Of a stretch of DNA of 64,000 nt, positions 38,023 to 49,289 are shown in pieces. This DNA comes from Globodera rostochiensis. Its lineage: Eukaryota; Nematoda; Chromadorea; Rhabditida; Heteroderidae. A program made the position numbers and the translations under genes. Below the pieces are notes generated by a model. That model was given only the letters and a program-made list of their open reading frames with translations. It did no database searches and was not told where the DNA came from. The stretch's first letter is position 1, and every line of letters begins with the position of its first letter. The stretch spans positions 2,664,459 to 2,728,458 of the forward strand of contig JAEVLN010000009.1 of the NCBI GenBank assembly GCA_018350325.1, in the 5' to 3' direction.

Positions 38023-38925
38023 CTAAACAAATCCCCAGCCCGGAAGGTTAGAAAATCCTAAGCTTTTAGTCATGCCGATACCGGTGCTATTTTTTTTTGT
38101 CTTGACGACGAGTCCCGGATTATTATTTACGCCCCCCTCCCCGTATAAATCAATCATAACGACATATGTAATTCTAACCCGTTGCTTTGCCCACAGCACG
38201 GGACTCCAAATAGGTGAAGGCGTCAATCGACAAATCCACATTGTTAGGCGGACATTCCGGGCACTTGTTGTTGATCGGCACGGTCAGACTTCAAGGGGTT
38301 GCAACTTTTGATTAGGTTAAAATATCCAAACAAATTTGCGCACCTCTTCCCTTTGTAGTCAATCTTCACGCAAATGTTCTTGCAAATCGGGTCGTCCAAC
38401 ATGTACTGCTGGTCTATCCGGCACGCGTTCTTCCATTGCCCGTCCGACTTGAACAGTTTGCCGGATACGGATGCCGACATTTTGGGCTAATTGAATTTTT
38501 CAGTAAGACATAAACAGGACAGTTGAGTTCATAATTGAACACCTGATCAATTTAGTGCGAATTTTAACGTCTAACTGATCAGGATCCAATTGTGCGCAAT
38601 TTTTTTATAGTCAGAACGAGACTCTTGACTGACCTTGCCCGCGTCAAGGCCGCACGCGCTGCGTCCAGTGGCTTCGTTGAAGGTGAACACACCGTTCGTG
38701 AACGGCTTATTCAGGTTCTGGTTGATTGGCCCGTCCGTGGTCGTGCTCGACAGACAGCCCATGCCTTTAGAAAATTGAATGATAATATAGGGGTTATAGG
38801 CATTGTGGTAGGGATTGATCCAAAAATTAAAAATCAAATTTTATTTAATATTTATTTTTACAAGATTCGTTCGGATGGACGAGTAAAAGGCACAACAAAC
38901 ACAGAATTAATTGGGAGCAGCTCAT
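38023..38925 (-). CDS. expansin-like secreted protein, copy 1
   Basis: Four exons: 38925-38862 (signal peptide, MSCSQLILCLLCLLLV), 38764-38634, 38486-38344 and 38288-38023. Junction phases agree (1, 0, 2). Exon 2 ends a Thr/Asn-rich lead-in with GVFTF and GRSACGLDAG, the typical start of the double-psi beta-barrel of expansins. Exon 3 has ASVSGKLFKSDGQW and CKNICVKIDYKGK; exon 4 has TVPINNKCPECPPNNVDLSI then DAFTYLE. Such proteins loosen plant cell walls without hydrolysis and are secreted by plant-parasitic nematodes. A one-base shift in the GGG at 38178-38180 puts a TAG at 38176-38174 (150 residues). The next frame continues with a fitting last strand (VRITYVVM) and a Gly/Asn-rich tail to 38023 (about 200 residues). 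This could be an assembly indel or a real lesion. No carbohydrate-binding module seen. Confidence 0.8.
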
Positions 38926-41770
38926 GTCGAGAAAATTTATGCCAAATCAAACCTAAATTATGCAATAAAAATAGATTTATTCAACGCTTTGCCAAAGAAG
39001 TGTCAAATTTTGAAATGCCAAATTAAATAAACGAGAAGGCATTAATGTAAAACATTATTATCAATTTAAACAACTTGAAAATACTAATAATTTGTTTTAA
39101 TTTAAATTAGGCTAAAACTTTTTAATCATTTAATTTTAATCTACTTTCAGACCTTATTTATACGCGGTAAAGTTTGAACAGTTTGCTCCCGTAAACAATT
39201 AATTTGCCATTCAAAAGGAATATTTACCCAATTAAAATTTATAAAGTTTCTGCGGTTCAATTAGAACGTAATTTTGGCTCAAAAGATGTGGCGGATGTGG
39301 ACTTTTTGCCAAATTCTTGTGGTTTTTTTGGAAAATTAATGATAAATTAAAAAATTGAATATTTGTCATATTAGTACTTAAAAAATAGAACTTAATTAAT
39401 TTTTCGACTAAATTAAGCGCGAAAACGGCACACATTTTTATACATAAAAACAAATTTTCTCAGTTCCAACAATTGGATTTTATGACCTCAAAAACGCTCC
39501 TTTACTTTTGAAAAAAAAATTTTTTGTAGAGGACAAATGGTAACAAATTTCAGAAAATGAGAAATGAATCTGCCAACCCCATGTATCGCATTTATAAGTC
39601 GCCTTAATTCTAATATGTTTTCGTCTGGGCTTTTCTTATGATTCCCTAATCACCAAAAAAACATATTAAAACATGAAAATCCGGGCGCTAGTGATAAGAA
39701 ATGATAAGAAATTGAAGACGATTTTGAGACCGGAGCCCTGGGGATGAGTGGGAGGGCACGTGAATGTGTGAAATGGGGGGAAGCGGTAAACAGAGGAATG
39801 GAAAGAGACGATCGAATTTGGGAGACAAGAAATGAATATTAATAAAATAAAAAGTAATTATATTTTCTAATCAATTTTAATGAAGAAGATATTTTTATAC
39901 ATTTTTATAAGTTTTTTTATTTCTCTAACGAAAAGTTCAAAAGTTTAAATATTTTTAGGACGAAATAACCCTTTCGGCGGCTTTTTTCCCATCCTCTCGT
40001 TATTGTGCCTATGGCCAAACAGGGCAAGCCAGACCGCGCACCCGCCAGACGGTTTCTTTCGGTGTTGCTTCATTGCAACGGTTGCCAATAATTGACCACA
40101 AATTGCTTAAGTTCTTTATTTAAGATTAAACAATTTAGAAATATTAGGTTATAAATCTATTTATTAAAATATTTTTAAATTTCTCTGCTTATGATAAATA
40201 ATTTATGCATTTTAGCTTTTTGTAAATGTTTGTTTCAACATTATTCATATTTGTAATAAATCATTGCAAAATTGTTTAACTTTACAGCATATTTTTATCT
40301 TTACTTATATCATTATCATTTGCTAATAAATTTACGTTTATTCAACTTTTTTTTATATTAATAAGTGATAGATAATTAATTACGTTGTTTTATCATTGTG
40401 GTTTCATTATCACATTTTTATCAAATTTATTCTTCCCTCGGATAGCAGCCGGAATTTTCTTTTACAGGAGAAAAAAACAATAGAAGAAAACAATTAAAAA
40501 AATAGAGCGTTTCTTTTATTCAAAATATTTTTAATTAATCTTCTTTAAAATGTCTAAAAGTTGGCAAGGTTATTTATGCAGCCGATTTTGCAGAAGTTAT
40601 GGAGCGCTAAAGATTAATTATTTTTTGGTATTTTTAATTGATTAACAACATCCATAATCAGTACGCGTGTTCAGCTATTCCAGTGCCACATTTTGTTATT
40701 TATTTTCGTAAGTTTCATCAAAATGATTTGTAATTGATGGTAATATACATACAGCTTTGATTGTATTTCATAAATTGTTTTAAAACCCCTTGTACATTTT
40801 GCCATTAATCTGGTACTTTGAGCCCGTACGGCAAACAACAACATCTCAATTCGGCAACGCAGTGGTGGGAACCCGCCAGCGTCTGTTTCACATTTTATAT
40901 CTTTATAAATCATTTTATTTTAGCATATTTGATTAATTAATTCCTGTTGGTTTTTATAATTTGTATTCTTTAGGTTTTTTAGTTTTTTTAAATTAGACGT
41001 TAAATAAAAATGTTCTACAATAATGATTTCTAATTTAATTATCAATTTGGATTGTTCTTATTTATTTATAATAAGACCACAACTAAAAAAGAATTAAAAA
41101 GAAACCACTCGATTATTTATTTATTGCCTATAAATTTCCCAACATTTTTATTTTTATTTATTAAAAATTTTATTTAACATTTGCGGAGTGCCATCGTGCC
41201 TGTCAGAAAAAAGGTCAAGGAGTTGTTCACTGGCCGGGGTCTTTCACTATGTTTGAGGTCCTTAGTTGTCCCATGTCCCTACATAATTTATTTGGATCTT
41301 AAATGCGTTTTTTGGTTACCGGAATTTTTTTAGTGTTTGAGTGGCGGTGCTTTTTTGACCCAAAAAAGGGAGGAAATTTGAAATTTCATTGTTGGATAGG
41401 AATATTATTGAATCGCGTTTAAATGTGATGATAGAGAATTGAATGGGCTACAAAATGAGTATAAAATTATAAAATTTTGTTAAGATTAACATGAGATATA
41501 TAAATTTGAAAAGTGGTGTAGGACTTTTGGGTCACCCTGTAACTATAAATTACACAAAAATTTGCATTTATTTTTTACCAAATTAATGTTTCATTTAAGT
41601 ATTTTTCATTTATTTCTTTCCCGAATTTAAAATTATATTTCTGCTTTTTTCACTTAATTCAGTTTTTGTCATAATTTTATGATGTAACAATTTCCATGAG
41701 TCTTTTTTAGAAACTGTAAAAATTTATGATTATATTTATATTAAAAATTTTGTTCATCATCTTAATGCAA
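38926..41770. other. intergenic part of unit 1
   Basis: No gene recognised. A 73-codon minus ORF (39453-39232) and a GC-rich patch at 39960-40100, open for about 42 codons on the minus strand (GGCAVWLALFGHRHNN), are identical in unit 2 but have no signal or splice support. A patch at 40671-40913 is shifted by one base against unit 2, arguing against coding. At 41521-41541 ACTTTTGGGTCACCCTGTA looks like one end of a mariner-type element (inverted CAGGGTGACCCAAAAGT). Confidence 0.5.
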
Positions 41771-42007
41771 GTTGGCCGGGGTTGGCCATGTCAGGGTCGG
41801 GGACGACCCCTTTTTTGAGATCGGAGTCGGGATTCGGAGGTCGGGGAGCAGCTTTTTGAACGCTCTGTTGCAAAATAATAATTATTTTAAAAATCAAATT
41901 TAAAAGCATTTAATGAAATTTATTTATAAAATGTTCAAACCAAATTGAAATCACAATTTCTTATATATTCTTCACAATCACTTTGAATAATTTTGGATAA
42001 AGTTCAT

Positions 42008-42492
42008 TTACGGAAAACCCAATTTTTCGTTTGACAAATTGACGCCCCTTGCGCCCAGTTTGCAACGGCACGTGGCATCATGTAAGAGATAAGTGCCATT
42101 TGGGCAATCGCCATGACGTTTACAACCCCAAATCATCGTGACCAAATCACCTGCAATGATTAATTTTTAAATGAATAAAAATGAAATAAAATTTCAAAAA
42201 TTAATATCATCAAAAATTATAACCATTTTAAGCAACTCAAAGTTTATGTTTTTCAAAAACAAATTCACCAAAATTGACCTTTCACACAGCTGACCGCCGA
42301 GCAATATTCCTGTCTTTCAGTGCAGTTTATAATCTCAAAAACTGAAAGCCCATCAGTGTTGTACAATCCAGCTTTGCAACGGAGGAGTCCTTTTTATAAA
42401 AATAAAATTTGTGAAAAAAACACTCAAAAATTACCGGAGCAAAAGCATGGAAGAATCAAGCTGATCAAAAGAAAAGATGGAAGAACATTCAT
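42008..42492 (-). CDS. gene C2: secreted 8-cysteine three-finger-like protein
   Basis: Copy of C1 with the same three exons, 42492-42435, 42389-42279 and 42150-42008, phases 1 and 1, 103 residues. All splice sites, the signal peptide and all eight cysteines are kept. The visible protein change is Glu to Ala in the segment after the final cysteine pair (LGARG for LGERG). The intact frame suggests it is, or was until recently, functional. Confidence 0.75.
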
Positions 42493-42883
42493 TGCTTCAC
42501 TAAGCTTTTGTCTAAAAAAGTTTACATAAAATATAATAAAATTTCACAAAATAGGGAAATAAAACATTATTCAATTCCCAGTGAAAATATTCATTCACCC
42601 ATTTTGCTTGTATGAATAATGATTGAATGAATGAGTGGGTAGAGGCGAGTGTTGGTGTTGTGATTCATTTTGTGGAATTAAAATAAGGGGTGAAAGCGTA
42701 CAGGAACAATTCATTTTAAAAATAAAACATATTTAAATTCAAACCGCGTCGATTCATAATGATAGTCTTAGAATAAATAAAATTGGTTTCGATTCCAGAT
42801 AAAAAAACTAGTTAGGTACTTTATTGTAAAAATTAGGGTGGGTAACAATCGGTTTTAAACCGGGGTCCCGGTTTTCAAAACAA

Positions 42884-43172
42884 TTTTTAGATGGGGTGAA
42901 TTGATATGCAAATACTCTCGCCGTCTGACTCTTTCTTTTTAGCACACTATTTCTTCAAAAAATAAAATATTCAAGAAATTAAACTAAAACAATTTTTAGA
43001 TGGGGTGCATTGATATGCAAATACTCTCGCCGTCTGACTCTCTCTTTTTAGCACACTATTTCTTCAATAAAATACTATGTTCAAGAAATTAAACCAAACA
43101 ATTTTTAGATGGGGTGCATTGATATGCAAATACTCTCGCCGTCTGACTCTCTCTTTTTAGCACACTATTTTT
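42884..43172. repeat. about 108-bp tandem repeat, three units
   Basis: Same unit as at 36944-37138, here with three copies. It has overwritten most of the ACCGG-word element that precedes the array in unit 1. Confidence 0.8.
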
Positions 43173-43496
43173 TCATTGCTCTGTTAAATAAATAAAATAA
43201 AAATACAAAAGTTTTTTTGGAAGGTCAATTTGGACAGTAGAAAATTTGAAAAGCACGCAAAAAGCAGGAATTTAGCAGGAAACCCCAAAAAGTAGGAGAA
43301 TCATGCTAAAATCCAAATTGTTGTCATTTATGTATTCTGATAAAACAAAAAAATAGAAATATTCTAATCTCTAACGATCGACCAGCGAGATAAATATAAT
43401 ATTCGTGAATTAAATTGGGCCAGTTTTTCAAAAAATTGTACGAAATTTTCACTTTTTATGGCGTTCTGACATTATTTTTAAATTAAAAAATCAAAT

Positions 43497-43643
43497 CGTT
43501 AGAAGTGTAATATCGCGCGATATTGAACGAAATGCGATAGCGATATGCGATTAGCGATAAAACCTTTTTCCAATGCAATAAGGCGATATGCCCCAAAAAG
43601 GCGATAAATGCGATATATCGCGCGATAACGATTCCCATCCCTG
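43497..43643. mobile_element. CAGGG-type element with GCGATA words, shortened copy
   Basis: Counterpart of 37445-37634 in unit 2, with the same right end CATCCCTG at 43643 and about 40 bases fewer GCGAT-word sequence. Confidence 0.55.
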
Positions 43644-44030
43644 ATATATATAGGTACATATAAAAGGTTTGAATTTTAAAAGATTTTACAAAATATCTTA
43701 AATTAATAAAAAGGATTGAATGGACTTATTAAATTTATTTTTTCAAAAAATGACGATTGGCATTGTCGAATAAATTGGCTAGACAATAAAATAATGAATT
43801 GATCGACTTGTCATTGTCAAATTTTTCACGCCCCCAAATTTTCAGCAAGCTTTGATGCCCGACGGACATTTTAAATAGGTGAGCGTAGCGCCTAAAATAA
43901 TTTGTATTTCATCACTTTTCTTAATTAAGACAATTAAATCTGATATAAATTTGTAAAAAATTAAATACAGAGAAATGCCGGCATATTGTCTTGATCGATT
44001 AAAATTCAATAAATTTAGGCTCTTTGATCA

Positions 44031-44933
44031 CTAAACAAATCCCCAGCCCGGAAGGTTAGAAAATCCTAAGCTTTTAGTCATGCCGATACCGGTGCTATTT
44101 TTTTTTGTCTTGACGACGAGTCCCGGATTATTATTTACGCCCCCCTCCCCGTATAAATCAATCATAACGACATATGTAATTCTAACCCGTTGCTTTGCCC
44201 ACAGCACGGGACTCCAAATAGGTGAAGGCGTCAATCGACAAATCCACATTGTTAGGCGGACATTCCGGGCACTTGTTGTTGATCGGCACGGTCAGACTTC
44301 AAGGGGTTGCAACTTTTGATTAGGTTAAAATATCCAAACAAATTTGCGCACCTCTTCCCTTTGTAGTCAATCTTCACGCAAATGTTCTTGCAAATCGGGT
44401 CGTCCAACATGTACTGCTGGTCTATCCGGCACGCGTTCTTCCATTGCCCGTCCGACTTGAACAGTTTGCCGGATACGGATGCCGACATTTTGGGCTAATT
44501 GAATTTTTCAGTAAGACATAAACAGGACAGTTGAGTTCATAATTGAACACCTGATCAATTTAGTGCGAATTTTAACGTCTAACTGATCAGGATCCAATTG
44601 TGCGCAATTTTTTTATAGTCAGAACGAGACTCTTGACTGACCTTGCCCGCGTCAAGGCCGCACGCGCTGCGTCCAGTGGCTTCGTTGAAGGTGAACACAC
44701 CGTTCGTGAACGGCTTATTCAGGTTCTGGTTGATTGGCCCGTCCGTGGTCGTGCTCGACAGACAGCCCATGCCTTTAGAAAATTGAATGATAATATAGGG
44801 GTTATAGGCATTGTGGTAGGGATTGATCCAAAAATTAAAAATCAAATTTTATTTAATATTTATTTTTACAAGATTCGTTCGGATGGACGAGTAAAAGGCA
44901 CAACAAACACAGAATTAATTGGGAGCAGCTCAT
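44031..44933 (-). CDS. expansin-like secreted protein, copy 2
   Basis: Exons 44933-44870, 44772-44642, 44494-44352 and 44296-44031, all exactly 6008 bases from those of copy 1. By eye I find no difference in the coding sequence, including the signal peptide, the GRSACGLDAG and NKCPEC motifs, and the same one-base shift near 44186 that creates an early stop. Sharing the shift means it either predates the duplication, was copied by gene conversion, or is a repeated assembly error. Identical introns point to a very recent event or a collapsed/duplicated assembly region. Confidence 0.78.
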
Positions 44934-47785
44934 GTCGAGAAAATTTATGCCAAATCAAACCTAAATTATGCAATAAAAATAGATTTATTCAACGCTTTGC
45001 CAAAGAAGTGTCAAATTTTGAAATGCCAAATTAAATAAACGAGAAGGCATTAATGTAAAACATTATTATCAATTTAAACAACTTGAAAATACTAATAATT
45101 TGTTTTAATTTAAATTAGGCTAAAACTTTTTAATCATTTAATTTTAATCTACTTTCAGACCTTATTTATACGCGGTAAAGTTTGAACAGTTTGCTCCCGT
45201 AAACAATTAATTTGCCATTCAAAAGGAATATTTACCCAATTAAAATTTATAAAGTTTCTGCGGTTCAATTAGAACGTAATTTTGGCTCAAAAGATGTGGC
45301 GGATGTGGACTTTTTGCCAAATTCTTGTGGTTTTTTTGGAAAATTAATGATAAATTAAAAAATTGAATATTTGTCATATTAGTACTTAAAAAATAGAACT
45401 TAATTAATTTTTCGACTAAATTAAGCGCGAAAACGGCACACATTTTTATACATAAAAACAAATTTTCTCAGTTCCAACAATTGGATTTTATGACCTCAAA
45501 AACGCTCCTTTACTTTTGAAAAAAAAATTTTTTGTAGAGGACAAATGGTAACAAATTTCAGAAAATGAGAAATGAATCTGCCAACCCCATGTATCGCATT
45601 TATAAGTCGCCTTAATTCTAATATGTTTTCGTCTGGGCTTTTCTTATGATTCCCTAATCACCAAAAAAACATATTAAAACATGAAAATCCGGGCGCTAGT
45701 GATAAGAAATGATAAGAAATTGAAGACGATTTTGAGACCGGAGCCCTGGGGATGAGTGGGAGGGCACGTGAATGTGTGAAATGGGGGGAAGCGGTAAACA
45801 GAGGAATGGAAAGAGACGATCGAATTTGGGAGACAAGAAATGAATATTAATAAAATAAAAAGTAATTATATTTTCTAATCAATTTTAATGAAGAAGATAT
45901 TTTTATACATTTTTATAAGTTTTTTTATTTCTCTAACGAAAAGTTCAAAAGTTTAAATATTTTTAGGACGAAATAACCCTTTCGGCGGCTTTTTTCCCAT
46001 CCTCTCGTTATTGTGCCTATGGCCAAACAGGGCAAGCCAGACCGCGCACCCGCCAGACGGTTTCTTTCGGTGTTGCTTCATTGCAACGGTTGCCAATAAT
46101 TGACCACAAATTGCTTAAGTTCTTTATTTAAGATTAAACAATTTAGAAATATTAGGTTATAAATCTATTTATTAAAATATTTTTAAATTTCTCTGCTTAT
46201 GATAAATAATTTATGCATTTTAGCTTTTTGTAAATGTTTGTTTCAACATTATTCATATTTGTAATAAATCATTGCAAAATTGTTTAACTTTACAGCATAT
46301 TTTTATCTTTACTTATATCATTATCATTTGCTAATAAATTTACGTTTATTCAACTTTTTTTTATATTAATAAGTGATAGATAATTAATTACGTTGTTTTA
46401 TCATTGTGGTTTCATTATCACATTTTTATCAATTTTATTCTTCCCTCGGATAGCAGCCGGAATTTTCTTTTACAGGAGAAAAAAAACAATAGAAGAAAAA
46501 AATTAAAAAAATAGAGCGTTTCTTTTATTCAAAATATTTTTAATTAATCGTCTTTAAAATGTCTAAAAGTTGGCAATGTTATTTATGCAGCCGATTTTGC
46601 AGAAAGATATGGAGCGCTAAAGATTAATTATTTTTTAGTATTTTTAATTGATTAACAACATCCATAATCAGTACGCGTGTTCAGCTATTCCAGTGCCACA
46701 TTTTGTTATTTATTTTCGTATGTTTCATCAAAATGATTTGTAATTGATGGTAAATATACATACAGCTTTGATTGTATTTCATAAATTGTTTTAAAACCCC
46801 TTGTACATTTTGCCATTAATCTGGTAATTTGAGCCCGTAAGGCTAACAACAACATCTCAATTCGGCAACGCAGTGGTGGGTAACCCGCCAGCGTCTGTTT
46901 CACATTTTATATCTTTATAAATTTAGCATATTTGATTAATTAATTCCTGTTGGTTTTTATATAATTTTTATTCTTTAGGTTTTTTAGTTTTTTAAAATTA
47001 GACATTAAATAAAAATGTTCTACAATAATGATTTCTAATTTAATTATCACTTTGGATTGTTCTTCTTATTTATTTATAATAAGACCACAACTAAAAAAGA
47101 ATTAAAAAGATAACCACTCGATTATTTATTTATTGCCTATAAATTTCCCAACATTTTTATTTTTATTTATTAAAAATTTTATTTAACATTTGCGGAGTGC
47201 CATCGTGCCTGTCAGAAAAAAGGTCAAGGAGTTGTTCACTGGCCGGGGTCTTTCACTATGTTTGAGGTCCTTAGTTGTCCCATGCTCCCTACATAATTTA
47301 TTTGGATCTTAAATGCGTTTTTTGGTTACCGGAATTTTTTTAGTGTTTGAGTGGCGGTGCTTTTTTGACCCAAAAAAGGGAGGAAATTTGAAATTTCATT
47401 GTTGGATAGGAATATTATTGAATCGCATTTAAATGTGATGATAGAGAATTGAATGGGCTACAAAATGAGTATAAAATTATAAAATTTTGTTAAGATTGAC
47501 ATGAGATATATAAATTTGAAAAGTGGTGCAGGACTTTTGGGTCACCCTGTAACTACAGTATAAATTACACAAAAATTTGCATTTATTTTTTACCAAATTA
47601 ATGTTTCATTTAAGTATTTTTCATTTATTTCTTTCCCGAATTTAAAATTATATTTCTGCTTTTTTCACTTAATTCAGTTTTTGTCATAATTTTATGATGT
47701 AACAATTTCCATGAGTCTTTTTTAGAAACTGTAAAAATTTATGATTATATTTATATTAAAAATTTTGTTCATCATCTTAATGCAA
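44934..47785. other. intergenic part of unit 2
   Basis: Counterpart of 38926-41770 with the same non-coding content, including the mariner-like end at 47531-47551. No gene recognised. Confidence 0.5.
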
Positions 47786-48960
47786 GTTGGCCGGGGTTGG
47801 CCATGTCAGGGTCGGGGACGACCCCTTTTTTGAGATCGGAGTCGGGATTCGGAGGTCGGGGAGCAGCTTTTTGAACGCTCTGTTGCAAAATAATAATTAT
47901 TTTAAAAATCAAATTTAAAAGCATTTAATGAAATTTATTTATAAAATGTTCAAACCGAATTGAAATCACAATTTCTTATATATTCTTCACAATCACTTTG
48001 AATACTTTTGGATAAAGTTCATTTACGGAAAACCCAATTTTTCGTTTGACAAATTGACGCCCTTTGCGCCCAGTTTGCAACGGCACGTGGCATCATGTAA
48101 GAGATAAGTGCCATTTGGGCAATCGCCATGACGTTTACAACCCCAAATCATCGTGACCAAATCACCTGCAATGATTAATTTTTAAATGAATAAAAATGAA
48201 ATAAAATTTCAAAAATTAATATCATCAAAAATTATAACCATTTTAAGCAACTCAAAGTTTATGTTTTTCAAAAACAAATTCACCAAAATTGACCTTTCAC
48301 ACAGCTGACCGCCGAGCAATATTCCTGTCTTTCAGTGCAGTTAATAATCTCAAAAACTGAAAGCCCATCAGTGTTGTACAATCCAGCTTTGCAACGGAGG
48401 AGTCCTTTTTATAAAAATAAAATTTGTGAAAAAAACACTCAAAAATTACCGGAGCAAAAGCATGGAAGAATCAAGCTGATCAAAAGAAAAGATGGAAGAA
48501 CATTCATTGCTTCACTAAGCTTTTGTCTAAAAAAAGTTTACATAAAATATAATAAAATTTCACAAAATATGAAAATAAACATTATTCAATTCCCAGTGAA
48601 AATATTTCATTCACCCATTTTGCTTGTATGAATAATGTGAATGAATGATTGGGTAGGCGAGTGTTGGTGTTGTGATTCATTTTGTGGAATTAAAATAAGG
48701 GGTGAAAGTGTACAGGAACAATTCATTTTAAAAATAAAACATATTTAAATTCAAACCTCGTCGATTCATAATGCTTAGTCTTAGAATAAATAAAATCGGT
48801 TTCGATTCCAGATAAAAAAACTAGTTAGGTACTTTATTGTAAAAATTAGGGTGGGTAACAATTGGTTTTAAACCGGGGGTCCCGGTTTTCGGTTTTGGTC
48901 TTTAGCCGACACCCGGTTAACCGAAAACTGAAACCGGGTTTTGGCAAACCATAGGGGGGA
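47786..48960. repeat. 6-kb tandem duplication, partial unit 3
   Basis: Only the first 1.2 kb of the unit is present: C3 and the flanking ACCGG-word element. It breaks off after GGGTTTTGGCAAACCATAGG. Confidence 0.85.
48023..48507 (-). CDS. gene C3: secreted 8-cysteine three-finger-like protein
   Basis: Third copy of C1, exons 48507-48450, 48404-48294 and 48165-48023, same phases, 103 residues. Signal peptide and eight cysteines are intact. Differences include a synonymous Ile codon in exon 2 and LGAKG in place of LGERG near the C-terminus. No expansin-like gene follows in this partial unit. Confidence 0.75.
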
Positions 48961-49289
48961 CCCTTTTGATTTACAATCATCCCCCAAAGCAAAACACTAA
49001 AGAGGTACGTGCCGGCCTCTTAAAATTAACGATTTTACCAAAATTTTAGAAAGGAAGACTCTTTTGTTTAGCAAATTTTTAGGCCAATTTTTTTAAGAAA
49101 TTCCGTCAAAATATTCGAAATTTTGTCGGCGCCTATCGGCATCGCCGATGCTCCCTTCAGAATTGAAACAGAATTCTCAATTTAAAAACCGGCAAATTTC
49201 CGAAATTCTACGCATTTTTTAAATAAAATTTTAAAAAATTTACTGAACATCGAAATTTAAAAAAAAAATCCTTAATAAAAATTCAACCA
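48961..49289. other. AT-rich spacer with hairpin motif
   Basis: No gene. Contains one GC-rich hairpin copy at 49126-49149 within TTTT- and AAAATTT-rich sequence. Confidence 0.5.
49126..49149. repeat. GC-rich hairpin motif, copy 4
   Basis: GTCGGCGCCTATCGGC followed by ATCGCCGA, a slightly shortened version of the 28133 hairpin. Confidence 0.7.

Larger units (their letters stand above)
35740..41770. repeat. 6-kb tandem duplication, unit 1
   Basis: Corresponds to 41771-47785 and, for its first part, 47786-48960. The spacing is 6008 bases over the expansin-like gene and 6092 over the C gene; the difference comes from small indels and an extra copy of a 108-bp repeat in unit 2. The part from about 37.86 to 40.42 kb appears identical to its partner by eye, while both ends differ by scattered substitutions. 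Confidence 0.9.
41771..47785. repeat. 6-kb tandem duplication, unit 2
   Basis: Second full unit, opening with GGCCGGGGTTGGCCATGTCA and the GGTCGGGG words. Carries C2 and the second expansin-like gene. Its first part is closer to unit 3 than to unit 1. Confidence 0.9.

Noticed and set aside
38592..39026. 144-codon plus-strand ORF and its copy at 44600-45034
   Set aside because: Lies opposite exons 1 and 2 of the expansin-like gene, which have a signal peptide, splice sites and family motifs.
40671..40913. Minus ORF and relative at 46706-46903
   Set aside because: The two copies differ by single-base indels that change the frame, and there is no signal or splice pattern.
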